The notes beneath the pieces were generated by a model, which had not been told where the DNA came from, did not search any database, and saw only the letters and a list, made by a program, of their open reading frames with translations. The translations under genes and the position numbers were made by a program. A DNA stretch of 64,000 nt from Aliishimia sp039978895 (lineage in GTDB: Bacteria; Pseudomonadota; Alphaproteobacteria; Rhodobacterales; Rhodobacteraceae): positions 186,001 to 250,000 of the forward strand of contig JBDWAL010000055.1 of assembly GCA_039978895.1 (NCBI GenBank). Direction: 5' to 3'. Each line of letters starts with the position of its first letter. Positions within the stretch are counted from its first letter, which is position 1. This document shows positions 17,733 to 25,767 of the stretch, one piece after another.

Positions 17733-18633
17733 AGTGCAGCCTTTGAGGATTGCCCTGATTGAGCCCGGGGTTTCCCAGTTGGCACTTGCTTTGGCTCGGG
17801 CTGGTCAACCTGTCACGCTGATCGACACAGACCCGCATGATCTGAGGCGGTTGCGTGAGATGTTACCGCGTTTGGCTGGAACCGCAGGACACCTTATTGA
17901 GCTGTCGAACGACGTTTCCGCTGCAAACACTGCAGATTGTGTCCTGGCGTCTTGCGACATCGGAACCGTTTGTACCGATTGGACGGCCTCAGTTGCGATG
18001 CCCGTCCTGCATTTGGCGCAATGTCCACGCTGCGCACCCATCGTAGAACAAATTGGCGATGACGACACCGGGCATGTCGCGCAAATCGCCGTCTTATTGA
18101 ACGCGTACCACGGTGTTTTACCGAGCGGGGCGATCCCGCTATCGGTGCGTTTCCAAGTGGCGCTGAGTCACATCATTGAAGGCATTCTTATGACGGACCT
18201 CACGCCTGCCGAAATTGATGAAGCTTTGGAAAATGCAGGCTTCGCGATTGGACCGTTTGAAGCCCAAGATGAGATCGGAATAGATACTGTGTTGCTCAAT
18301 CGCCGTGTGGTGGATGGGTTACAACAGAACAAGGCACTCCCCTTGTTTGAACGCGCTGTGGCAGAGGGACGATTGGGGCGAAAAGCGTCAGTCGGCTGGT
18401 ACCGTTATCCGGGGCAGAGCGGCAAAGTCGAAGATCCGCTGGTTGAGGACATGGCTTTTGAGGAAGCGCATTTCGCAGGCCACACAAGGCGGGCCATGAA
18501 AGCCAGCGAAGTTGTCGAACGGGTTCAAACCGGGCTGGACGCGCTATGCGCGCAGTTGTCCAACGAGGGGTACGCCCACGAAGTTATCTGCGAAATAGCT
18601 TCAAGATCAATCGGACACCCCGTTCGTCCATGA
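17713..18633 (+). CDS. 3-hydroxyacyl-CoA dehydrogenase-like protein, NAD motif eroded
   Basis: A 306-residue protein whose C-terminal half is a clear 3-hydroxyacyl-CoA dehydrogenase domain (GFAIGPFEAQDEIGIDTVLLN, GRKASVGWYRY). The N-terminal half aligns in layout with the NAD domain, but the usual GxGxMG turn reads EPGVSQLAL, so cofactor binding may be weak or altered. LHLAQCPRCAPIVE keeps a histidine and glutamate at the position of the catalytic pair. In the box pathway a 3-hydroxyadipyl-CoA dehydrogenase is needed, so context suggests that role. The ATG at 17713 lies within the end of boxR; a GTG at 17734 is an alternative start. Confidence 0.75.
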   Translation: MDSLKHKVQPLRIALIEPGVSQLALALARAGQPVTLIDTDPHDLRRLREMLPRLAGTAGHLIELSNDVSAANTADCVLASCDIGTVCTDWTASVAMPVLHLAQCPRCAPIVEQIGDDDTGHVAQIAVLLNAYHGVLPSGAIPLSVRFQVALSHIIEGILMTDLTPAEIDEALENAGFAIGPFEAQDEIGIDTVLLNRRVVDGLQQNKALPLFERAVAEGRLGRKASVGWYRYPGQSGKVEDPLVEDMAFEEAHFAGHTRRAMKASEVVERVQTGLDALCAQLSNEGYAHEVICEIASRSIGHPVRP

Positions 18634-18666
18634 TTGGCCAGCCATGCAGGCTGACGTTGCCTTAGA

Positions 18667-19500
18667 TCAGTGTGGCCGTAACCCCAAGATCGCGCGCGCT
18701 TGCTCAAGGTTTGCTACGGGTCGATCATGGCGTGCGCAGATATCTGCGGTGCGCGTCACGAGGGCTGCATTTGAGGGGGCCAAAGAATCACGATCCCAAC
18801 GCACGTTGTCTTCAAGGCCTGTGCGTGCGTGTCCCCCGGCGGCGATGGACCATTCGTTGACCACGACCTGATTTGCCCCAATCCCGGCCGCACACCAAGG
18901 TGCGTCTGGTCCGAACAGCCTGCGCACTGTGTGCAGATAGAAATCAAATACTTCCTTATCCGCAGGCATCGCATTCTTCACGCCCATGACGAATTGTACG
19001 TAAGGGGTGTGCACGATTTCCCCTGCTTTGTGCAAAGCAGCGGCGCGAAAAATGTGGCTAAGATCAAACGCTTCAATCTCAGGTTTGATCTCGTAAGTGA
19101 CCATTTCAGATGCCAGCCAAGCAACCAAATCCGGCGGGTTTTCATAGACGCGTGTGGGGAAATTGTTTGATCCCACCGAGAGCGAGGCCATGTCAGGTCG
19201 CAAAGACAACATGCCGCCACGTGCATTCCCAGCACCAGACCGTCCACCTGTTGAAAACTGCGTAATCATACCGGGACAATGTTTGGCCAAGCCTTCCTTC
19301 AAGGCGGCGAACTTGTCAGGATCAGAAGACGGGGTTTCATCATCATTGCGCACATGAGCGTGGCAGATTGTGGCCCCGGCTTCGAACGCAGCATGAGTGC
19401 TTTCGATTTGTTCAGAAACGGTTGTGGGAACGCTGGGATTGTCCGCTTTAGTCGGTACAGAACCAGTGATGGCGACGCATATTATACAAGGTGATGTCAT
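18667..19500 (-). CDS. Beta-keto acid cleavage enzyme (BKACE, DUF849)
   Basis: A 277-residue zinc-dependent enzyme of the 3-keto-5-aminohexanoate cleavage family. These enzymes condense a beta-keto acid with acetyl-CoA and split off acetoacetate plus a new CoA ester. The zinc motif is TICHAHVRND (H47, H49), and FSTGGRSGAGNARGG and CAAGIGANQVVVNEW are family sequence. The length is usual. It is convergent with the box cluster with only 33 bases between the stops. If its substrate were 3-oxoadipate, the products would be acetoacetate and succinyl-CoA, a plausible end of the benzoate route; that is inference. Confidence 0.88.
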   Translation of the reverse strand: MTSPCIICVAITGSVPTKADNPSVPTTVSEQIESTHAAFEAGATICHAHVRNDDETPSSDPDKFAALKEGLAKHCPGMITQFSTGGRSGAGNARGGMLSLRPDMASLSVGSNNFPTRVYENPPDLVAWLASEMVTYEIKPEIEAFDLSHIFRAAALHKAGEIVHTPYVQFVMGVKNAMPADKEVFDFYLHTVRRLFGPDAPWCAAGIGANQVVVNEWSIAAGGHARTGLEDNVRWDRDSLAPSNAALVTRTADICARHDRPVANLEQARAILGLRPH

Positions 19501-19738
19501 GGCGCGACCGTAGAACCGTCATACACGGTTGCCAAGCCCATAGGGCCATTCCTGCAATGAGTTTATGATGAACCATCTAGCAAAAATTGTTCTGGTCTCA
19601 ATCATCCCCAAAACAATCCGCCTGTCCAGCCAACATCGCATTGAGAAAACGTGTTTCGTATCAAGCAGCACAAGAGCAGCTCAAGCCCTTAGGCCCAAGC
19701 CAGGAAAGGGACGAACTGCAAAAAACCATGCTGATGAC

Positions 19739-20701
19739 TTATTCAACGAGGTGGCAGGCGACGCGGGCGCCGCGAACATGACGCATCTCGGGCCGTTCCG
19801 CGCTGCATTGTGCAGTCGCAAGTGGGCATCTCGGGTGATAGGCGCAGCCTGTCGGTGGGTTGATGGGATCAGGTATTTCCCCGGTTGGTGGGGGAACGTC
19901 ACGCCCGAAATTCCCAAGCTGCGGCGCAGCGGCAAGAAGCATTTGCGTGTAAGGGTGTTTCGGGTCATCGAACAACTCGTCTGGCCCGGCTTCTTCGACC
20001 AAGCGACCCAGATAGAGAACGCCAATTCGGTCTGCCATGTGTTGAACAACCGTTAAGTCATGGCTGATGAAAAGATACGTGAGCCCGAACTCGTCCTTGA
20101 GATCGCTCATTAAATTCAAGACTTGCGCTTGTACCGAGACGTCCAAGGCAGAGGTGGGTTCGTCGCAAACGATAAGCTTGGGTTCACTTGCAAGTGCGCG
20201 CGCTATGCAAATGCGCTGCCTTTGTCCGCCGCTGAATTCATGCGGAAACTTGCCCGCATCTCGTGCAGATAAGCCAACTTGTTCCAACAGGCGTTCGGCT
20301 AGTCCGTTCGTCTCACCACCACGGGCGGCGACGGGTTCGACAATGATGTCGCGTACCCGCCATCGTGGGTTCAATGATGCAAACGGGTCTTGAAAGATCA
20401 TTTGGATGTCAGCGCGCACCGCATCGATTTTGCTGACGTCGGTCTCGCGCGAAAGGTCCACATCCCTGATCTTAACCTCGCCCGAGGAGGGGGGGAGTAA
20501 ACCGACCAGCATTTTGCCGATTGTCGACTTCCCGGACCCGGATTCGCCAACCAGCGCATAGACTGATTTCTCTGGAATTTCGAAGCTGACGTCAGAAACG
20601 GCTGTCAAAAATGCCTTGCTGCGTCGTTCGACCATGCGGTTAAGCCACGGTTTTGAAACATCAAAAATACGCGAAAGCGCTTGTACGTTGACCAGTCCCA
20701 T
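19739..20701 (-). CDS. Oligopeptide/dipeptide ABC transporter ATP-binding protein (DppF/OppF type)
   Basis: A 320-residue ATPase, the second of two in a peptide or nickel-type importer. Walker A is GESGSGKST, the signature is FSGGQRQRICIARAL and Walker B is LIVCDEPTSALD. The C-terminal oligopeptide extension is CAYHPRCPLATAQCSAERPE, a cysteine pattern often associated with an iron-sulfur site. It is the last gene of the dppBCDF-like set, one base after the partner ATPase. About 240 unassigned bases separate it from the BKACE gene. Confidence 0.93.
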   Translation of the reverse strand: MGLVNVQALSRIFDVSKPWLNRMVERRSKAFLTAVSDVSFEIPEKSVYALVGESGSGKSTIGKMLVGLLPPSSGEVKIRDVDLSRETDVSKIDAVRADIQMIFQDPFASLNPRWRVRDIIVEPVAARGGETNGLAERLLEQVGLSARDAGKFPHEFSGGQRQRICIARALASEPKLIVCDEPTSALDVSVQAQVLNLMSDLKDEFGLTYLFISHDLTVVQHMADRIGVLYLGRLVEEAGPDELFDDPKHPYTQMLLAAAPQLGNFGRDVPPPTGEIPDPINPPTGCAYHPRCPLATAQCSAERPEMRHVRGARVACHLVE

Positions 20702-20702
20702 T

Positions 20703-21680
20703 TTAAGCGACCTCTTCGCGTGACATCGGATGCCAACAGGCGGCCACAGAGGCCCCGTTTTGCGGCAAGGGGTCGTCCCTACGGCATTGATCTTGCACGA
20801 ACGGGCACCGTGGGTGGAACGCGCAGCCGCCGGGCAGAGCGTCTAGACGCGGCATCGCGCCGGGAATTTGATGAAGTCGGGATTTCCCACGTGACGCAAG
20901 CGGGGTCGATCCCATCAAGCCATCTGTATAGGGGTGGCGTGGATTGGTCAGCACGTCACGCACTGGGCCAAGTTCAGCGAGTTTGCCCGCATACATGACC
21001 GCAACGCGGTCTGCGGCTTCTGCGATCACGCCCATATCGTGTGTGATCAACATGACCGCCGTGCCGCGTTCGCGGCAGAGACGTTTCAGCAGCGCAATGA
21101 TTTGGGCTTGCACCGAGACGTCCAAAGCTGTTGTCGGTTCATCCGCGATAATAAGGGATGGCTCGGCACAGAGAGCCAATGCAATCACAACCCTTTGCCG
21201 CATTCCGCCCGAAAATTCATGAGGATAGCTGTCAACGCGTTCGGCGGCGCCGGGGATACCGACTTCTTCCAGCGCGGCAATGGCCTTGGCGCGCGCTTCG
21301 TTTTGGTTGAGGTCCAAATGCGCGCGCATCGTTTCTGTCAATTGATCACCAATGCGCAACAAAGGATTGAGGGATGTCAGCGGGTCTTGGAAGACCATCC
21401 CGATTTGTTTCCCGCGTAAACGACGCATGTCGTCACCTGATAGGTGGTCAATTTGTGCGCCGTTCAAGTAAATTTCGCCGCCCGTGATATGGGCGGGAGG
21501 CGATAGCAAACCGATGACAGCATTCCCGGCCATGGATTTGCCTGCACCGGATTCTCCAACGACTCCAAGGATTTCGCCGGGAGCGATGTCATAAGACACA
21601 CCGTCAACAGGCCGCAAAATGCCATGGCGTGTAGGGATTTCGACCGTGAGATTTCGGATAGAAAGAACAGGTTGGGTCAT
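20703..21680 (-). CDS. Oligopeptide/dipeptide ABC transporter ATP-binding protein (DppD/OppD type)
   Basis: A 325-residue importer ATPase. Walker A reads GESGAGKSM, the signature region is FSGGMRQRVVIALAL and Walker B is LIIADEPTTALD. The C-terminal CAFHPRCPFVQDQCRRDDP is the oligopeptide-type extension. Its ATG shares the position of the permease stop (21680), so the genes are translationally coupled. With the companion ATPase it would form a heterodimer that drives uptake through the two permeases upstream. Confidence 0.93.
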   Translation of the reverse strand: MTQPVLSIRNLTVEIPTRHGILRPVDGVSYDIAPGEILGVVGESGAGKSMAGNAVIGLLSPPAHITGGEIYLNGAQIDHLSGDDMRRLRGKQIGMVFQDPLTSLNPLLRIGDQLTETMRAHLDLNQNEARAKAIAALEEVGIPGAAERVDSYPHEFSGGMRQRVVIALALCAEPSLIIADEPTTALDVSVQAQIIALLKRLCRERGTAVMLITHDMGVIAEAADRVAVMYAGKLAELGPVRDVLTNPRHPYTDGLMGSTPLASRGKSRLHQIPGAMPRLDALPGGCAFHPRCPFVQDQCRRDDPLPQNGASVAACWHPMSREEVA

Positions 21681-22624
21681 TACCGCAGCCTCGGGTTTAA
21701 TGCGTCACGCAGCCAGTCGCCCAGCAGGTTCACGGACAAGGCAAGGACGAGCAAAGTCACTGCAGGGAACAGTAAAATCCACCATTCGCCGGAAAACAGG
21801 AAGCCTTGGCCGATGCGGATCAGAGTTCCAAGCGAGGGCTGAGTGGGGGGCGCACCAACGCCAAGGAAGCTAAGTGTGGCCTCTGCGATAATCGCCAAAG
21901 CCAATGAAATCGTTGCAATAACCAGCACAGGGGAGAGCACATTGGGCAGGATGTGACGCAGCATAATAGCACCGGGGCCACGTCCGATAAGGCGGGCCGC
22001 CTGCACGTATTCTTTGTTGCGTTCAACCAAAGTTGCGCCGCGCACAACGCGGGCAAACTGTACCCAATCGCTAAGGCCAATGGCAATAATCAGGACCCAA
22101 ATGGCCATTTGATCGCGGTATTCCACTGGCGTAACCCCTTTGGCCACACCAAAGATTAGCATTGCGACCAAAATTGAGGGGAAGGTTAGTTGTACGTCGG
22201 CGACGCGCATGATGATCGTTTCTGTCCACCCGCCGATATAGCCCGCAAGCAGGCCAAGGGTGATGCCAAGGAACATAGCGAAGGTGACCGCTGCGGCGCC
22301 AACAAAGAGCGAAATACGCATTCCATATAAGATCGTCGAAAACACATCGCGGCCCTGGTCATCGGTGCCAAGCCAGAAAGAATCCCCAGTAAAAGCATTG
22401 GGTTGCATGGGGGCTGAAAAGCCGTTCATCAGGTTTAGGGAGCCTGGATCAAACGGATTGTAGGGGGCAATCAGGGGTGCAAAGATGGCGCAGAGAACCA
22501 TGATCAGAACGACCGAAAAGGACACAAATGCTACAGGTGAGCGTTTGAAGTCGTAGATGAAATCGCTTTGTAACCAGACGCTTAGGCGCGATAGGTCTTT
22601 GGCGGGAATGGGTTGATCTGACAT
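21680..22624 (-). CDS. Oligopeptide/dipeptide ABC transporter permease (DppC type)
   Basis: A 314-residue inner-membrane permease. The N-terminal OppC leader region is followed by a first membrane helix (VAFVSFSVVLIMVLCAIFAP), a periplasmic segment with FWLGTDDQGRDVFS, and the transport domain with helices through DWLRDALNPRLR. The EAA-type coupling loop region is EYVQAARLIGRGPGAIMLRHILPN. The ATG at 22624 is chosen because it lies one base after the upstream permease stop and begins MSDQP; a longer in-frame reading would intrude into that gene. Confidence 0.92.
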   Translation of the reverse strand: MSDQPIPAKDLSRLSVWLQSDFIYDFKRSPVAFVSFSVVLIMVLCAIFAPLIAPYNPFDPGSLNLMNGFSAPMQPNAFTGDSFWLGTDDQGRDVFSTILYGMRISLFVGAAAVTFAMFLGITLGLLAGYIGGWTETIIMRVADVQLTFPSILVAMLIFGVAKGVTPVEYRDQMAIWVLIIAIGLSDWVQFARVVRGATLVERNKEYVQAARLIGRGPGAIMLRHILPNVLSPVLVIATISLALAIIAEATLSFLGVGAPPTQPSLGTLIRIGQGFLFSGEWWILLFPAVTLLVLALSVNLLGDWLRDALNPRLR

Positions 22625-22625
22625 G

Positions 22626-23606
22626 TTAATGTGCCGCCGTTCGGTCGACGCGCAGGCGCGGGTCGATTGCAAAATAAAGGAGGTCGACAATCAAATTGAT
22701 GCCAACAAACATGACCGAAATCAGCATCAAATACGCCGCCATCACAGGGATATCGACGAACTGGATGGCGTTGATAAAGAGCAATCCGACGCCCGGCCAC
22801 TGAAACACGGATTCGGTGATAATGGCGAAGGCGATGATCGACCCGAGCTGCAATCCGGTGACTGTAATGACGGGCACCAGCGTATTTTTCAGGGCGTGGC
22901 GAAAGTTCACTGCGCGCTCTTTCAGGCCACGGGCGCGGGCGAAGCGGATGTAGTCGGCACGCAGCACTTCTAGCATCTCTGAGCGGACCAATCGCATGAT
23001 CAAAGTCATCTGATAGAGGCCCAATGTGATGGACGGAAGGATCAGTGCCTTAAGGCCTGTTTCAGTGAGGAATCCGGTGGACCAATCGCCCACCATAACC
23101 GTGTCCCCCCGACCAAACGAGGGTAGCCACCCAAGTTCAACTGAAAATAGGTAAATCAATAGAATCCCTATCAAAAATGTAGGCAGAGAGACCCCAATCA
23201 GGGATGCGGACATGATAAAATTGGCGGTAAATCCGTTGCGCTTGATGGCCGTAAACACACCCAGAGCAATGCCCATAGAAATCGCCAAAAACCCACTAAC
23301 AGCCGCCAATTCCAAGGTCGCAGGCGCGCGTTCTTTTAGGATCGTTGAGACCGGGCGGCCTTGCCTGTAGCTAACACCAAAATTGCCTTGCGCGGCGTTG
23401 TTTAGGAACTTGAAATACTGCACCGGGAAAGGCTGATCGAGGCCCAATTGCGTGCGCAATCGTTCCACATCCGCAAGGGTGCGTTCTTGGCCGAGCATGT
23501 TGTCGACAGGGTCACCGACAAAGCGGAACATTGAGAATGCAACCAGTCCTACGACAAGAAGGACAAGGGCGGATTGGACGATGCGTTGGATGATATATGC
23601 GAGCAT
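22626..23606 (-). CDS. Oligopeptide/dipeptide ABC transporter permease (DppB type)
   Basis: A 326-residue permease with six predicted membrane helices, beginning MLAYIIQRIVQSALVLLVVG and containing the DppB-type coupling loop EVLRADYIRFARARGLKERAV. The NVVDNMLG-like segment (GDPVDNMLGQERT) and GVSYRQGRPV are usual. It is the first gene of the surviving permease-ATPase run. No Shine-Dalgarno sequence is visible before its ATG. The binding protein gene that normally comes first in such operons lies 3 kb upstream on the same strand, beyond an unrelated insert. Confidence 0.92.
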   Translation of the reverse strand: MLAYIIQRIVQSALVLLVVGLVAFSMFRFVGDPVDNMLGQERTLADVERLRTQLGLDQPFPVQYFKFLNNAAQGNFGVSYRQGRPVSTILKERAPATLELAAVSGFLAISMGIALGVFTAIKRNGFTANFIMSASLIGVSLPTFLIGILLIYLFSVELGWLPSFGRGDTVMVGDWSTGFLTETGLKALILPSITLGLYQMTLIMRLVRSEMLEVLRADYIRFARARGLKERAVNFRHALKNTLVPVITVTGLQLGSIIAFAIITESVFQWPGVGLLFINAIQFVDIPVMAAYLMLISVMFVGINLIVDLLYFAIDPRLRVDRTAAH

Positions 23607-24049
23607 ATGTTCACATTGATAAGGTGACGCGCGAGGGTCAAGTGAAAGCGGGCATGTATATGTTTAAATGGCAGTATTTTTTGAACAAATGGACGTGCCG
23701 AGGTGCCTCGCTATGGAGTTGGTGTGAATTGGATCAAAATCTATGAGTCGACTCATGGATTTTGTGGCTTAACTAACCGTAAACGCAGCGTTCTGTGTTG
23801 CGTGGCGCACCGTTCGGTACCCCCCAATGTTGCGTTTGGCGGGAAATGGGGTTCGATGGGGTAAGCCTTTGTAAAGATTAGTTAACGAGTTTGCAGCGGG
23901 ATTTTGGGCGGACATCGTCGCTCTGGGTCCAAAGGCGTCGCCGCTTGACGATGCCAGATTTTCGGATGTAGCGTTTGTGCTTAACGTAACGGCTAGGGAA
24001 CGCGATCCGTTGAGGGGCGCGTGATGCCGGAAGGCGTCGATCGAGGGAC
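23607..24049. other. Intergenic region between dppB-type and VPLPA-CTERM genes
   Basis: This 443-base region separates divergent genes. It contains the long palindrome listed at 23735-23764 and otherwise no recognisable gene; a 30-codon reading frame at about 23655 lacks a ribosome site. Promoters for both flanking genes are presumably here. Confidence 0.5.
23735..23764. repeat. Near-perfect 30-bp palindrome
   Basis: The left half CAAAATCTATGAGTC is matched by GACTCATGGATTTTG, with one non-Watson-Crick pair (T at 23742 against G at 23757). It lies between two divergent starts, so a terminator role is less natural than an operator or a remnant stem-loop of the peptide-transporter operon. No T-run follows. 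Confidence 0.85.
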
Positions 24050-24937
24050 GTGATTTTGTATTATCGAATTATTTTGACCGCAGCATTTTTGAGTGCAACC
24101 GGTGCTGCGAGTGCGCCGATAAATTTTAACAATTGGCAACCAGAGGGGACGTCTTCGGCGAGCAACTGGCTTCCCAATGTGGGGGTTCTGGAAGACGCGT
24201 TTGATCCGACCTCCCCGAGGATCTCAAACCAAGTGGTACAAACCATCAATGGGCTGCCAACTGTCTTTCTGAGCGACATTGACGGGATCGCGGCCTCAAA
24301 CACGATTTTTGCGCGTGTTGACGCGGGCGCGGGGGATGACGATTTCTTTGGCTTTGTGATCGGGTTTCAGTCTGGGGATTTTGCCAATCCTGTGGCGGAT
24401 TATTTGTTGGTGGATTGGAAGAAGGTCGGGCAAGTTAATTTTGACGCGTTCATACCTGCGGGATTGCGTCTGTCGCGGGTGACGGGAACGCCCAGTGAGG
24501 AGGACCTCTGGCGGGCCATTGACGCCGATCCAAATGACGGGAGCGGGGTCGAGCAATTGGCGGTCGGTCGGGCGCGTGGGTCTACCGGTTGGATCTTTGG
24601 CCGGGAGTACCAATTTGACTTTACCTATGGGGTGGACAGCGTTGACCCGACAAAGATGCGGTTCGGGCTGAGTGTGTGTGAGGCGGGGACCTGTGTGCAG
24701 GAGTTTGATCAACTGTTGGACGCGCCGATCTATGGATCATTCGGGTTTTACACCTACAGTCAAGGGCAGGTGATTTATCGCTCCACGAGCGTCGACGGGG
24801 GTATTGCGCAATATGTGCCATTGCCGGGGACTGCCGTGCAGCCCGTGCCGTTGCCCGCGTCAGGGATGCTGTTGTTGGGCGCTGTGGCGGGCGTGGCAGG
24901 GTGGCGGCGTAAGCGGCGGGGGATTTCGGGGGGGTGA
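24050..24937 (+). CDS. VPLPA-CTERM sorting domain protein
   Basis: A 295-residue exported protein. An N-terminal signal sequence (LTAAFLSATGAASA) precedes a beta-rich domain resembling the thrombospondin/lectin-like fold of surface proteins. The C-terminus is VPLPASGMLLLGAVAGVAGW followed by RRKRR: the motif, hydrophobic helix and basic tail of the VPLPA variant of PEP-CTERM. Such tails are known to be processed by an exosortase; none is in this window. The listed start is GTG with GAGGG only three bases away; a TTG at 24056 has better spacing and would remove two residues. It is on the plus strand, against its neighbours. Confidence 0.85.
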   Translation: MILYYRIILTAAFLSATGAASAPINFNNWQPEGTSSASNWLPNVGVLEDAFDPTSPRISNQVVQTINGLPTVFLSDIDGIAASNTIFARVDAGAGDDDFFGFVIGFQSGDFANPVADYLLVDWKKVGQVNFDAFIPAGLRLSRVTGTPSEEDLWRAIDADPNDGSGVEQLAVGRARGSTGWIFGREYQFDFTYGVDSVDPTKMRFGLSVCEAGTCVQEFDQLLDAPIYGSFGFYTYSQGQVIYRSTSVDGGIAQYVPLPGTAVQPVPLPASGMLLLGAVAGVAGWRRKRRGISGG

Positions 24938-25013
24938 AGGTCGGCTTGGAGGTCATAGTGATCGACGCTGCGAGATGCACGAAGGTCCGCTGTGCTCAAA
25001 ATAGGAGCAAATC

Positions 25014-25042
25014 ACTTAACACTGTTGGCAAGAGTGTTAAAT
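25014..25042. repeat. TTAACACT palindrome, copy 1
   Basis: Arms TTAACACT (25016-25023) and AGTGTTAA (25033-25040) are separated by nine bases. The ends read ACTTAAC and GTTAAAT, matching RYYYAAC/GTTRRRY. On the minus strand it starts ten bases after the stop of the small lipoprotein gene. Confidence 0.85.
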
Positions 25043-25052
25043 CGCCATCACG

Positions 25053-25220
25053 TCATTCACACGACTCCGGTAGGTGCTGAGGAGGCAATCGGTTTCTAAG
25101 CACATCGCAGTCGTCTGCTCGCCCACCGGTGCAACCGGCCAGCAACATGGCTCCGGTTAAAGAAACTAACAAGAGTCTGACAGTCTTGGGACTGTCAGAA
25201 GTTCGTCTAAAATACGCCAT
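25053..25220 (-). CDS. Small putative lipoprotein (55 aa)
   Basis: A 55-residue reading frame. It begins MAYFRRTSDSPKT and continues with a hydrophobic stretch RLLLVSLTGAMLLAGC, a good type II signal with lipobox LAGC (cysteine 30), then a short mature part with two more cysteines, ending LPPQHLPESCE. The ATG lies inside the upstream gene, 55 bases before that gene's stop, and GGAGGA occurs 12 bases upstream. Short lipoproteins overlapping the end of a preceding gene are common. The mature part is only about 26 residues, and no homologue is recognised. The frame could be fortuitous, but the basic n-region, hydrophobic core and lipobox in the right order support it. Confidence 0.55.
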   Translation of the reverse strand: MAYFRRTSDSPKTVRLLLVSLTGAMLLAGCTGGRADDCDVLRNRLPPQHLPESCE

Positions 25221-25618
25221 GTTTCAGGATTGTCCTCCGCCAATTTTAATGAGAACTTTACGCCCAAAATGCGACCTTCCATATTGCTAGAGATGGGAAA
25301 ATCAAAGAACATTCCAATCTCCTCTTGAGCGACTACCTGTTGTGGAAGCGATGCTGTTTGCTCAAGGAAATCTACGCCTACAGCAGCAACGGTTTTTGTC
25401 AGTGTAAATGGAGACTTTCCAATATTCTTTACCTTCATTTCTATCTTTAGAACACAAGCGTCAATACCGACGGCACTTACTGAAGTGTTAATGCTTGGAG
25501 TGTGTTCGAGTCTGAGAAAGAAAAGCAACGCACCAATCAATATGCCAAATATAATGACCACCCTTTGCGCTATGCTCAAGGAGGTGTCTATTAGTTCGAG
25601 TTTGTCTTTCACCACCAT
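25166..25618 (-). CDS. Membrane-anchored protein of unknown function
   Basis: A 150-residue protein not recognised. One membrane helix (about residues 15-38, RVVIIFGILIGALLFFLRL) is followed by a beta-rich extracytoplasmic domain with KVKNIGKSPFTLTKTVAAVG and FFDFPISSNMEGRILGVKF, suggestive of a small immunoglobulin-like fold. Base composition is clearly lower in G+C than the flanking transporter genes (23 of 60 bases in 25201-25260). The ATG at 25618 is preferred over a TTG four codons earlier; neither has a strong ribosome site. The gene lies between copies 1 and 2 of the palindrome family. Confidence 0.6.
   Translation of the reverse strand: MVVKDKLELIDTSLSIAQRVVIIFGILIGALLFFLRLEHTPSINTSVSAVGIDACVLKIEMKVKNIGKSPFTLTKTVAAVGVDFLEQTASLPQQVVAQEEIGMFFDFPISSNMEGRILGVKFSLKLAEDNPETWRILDELLTVPRLSDSC
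25176..25199 (-). terminator. Perfect 10-bp hairpin at the end of the orphan gene
   Basis: Arms TCTGACAGTC and GACTGTCAGA flank a four-base loop. On the minus strand it is followed by CTCTTGTTAGTTTCTTT, which is T-rich but interrupted. It overlaps the last codons of the 150-residue orphan and the N-terminal codons of the putative lipoprotein, so it may be an attenuator or terminator. Confidence 0.5.
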
Positions 25619-25722
25619 TGATATGCCCAAATTTCCGTGGAGTTACTGCCGTAGGGAAAATTCTAAAAACAATCATATACAGCCTTGCTGAGGTATTTGC
25701 CTCAATCGGAGCTAATGCCGTT

Positions 25723-25751
25723 ACTTAACACTATGAGCCATTGTGTTAAGC
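25723..25751. repeat. TTAACACT palindrome, copy 2
   Basis: Arms TTAACACT (25725-25732) and TGTGTTAA (25742-25749), one mismatch, with a nine-base spacer. The ends read ACTTAAC and GTTAAGC. On the minus strand it begins 16 bases after the stop of the 179-residue orphan gene. Confidence 0.85.
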
Positions 25752-25767
25752 CGCGAAAGTTGTTTGT

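Noticed and set aside
19565..20056. A 163-codon plus-strand frame
   Set aside because: Most of it lies antisense to the DppF-type ATPase gene, with no ribosome site or recognisable domain.
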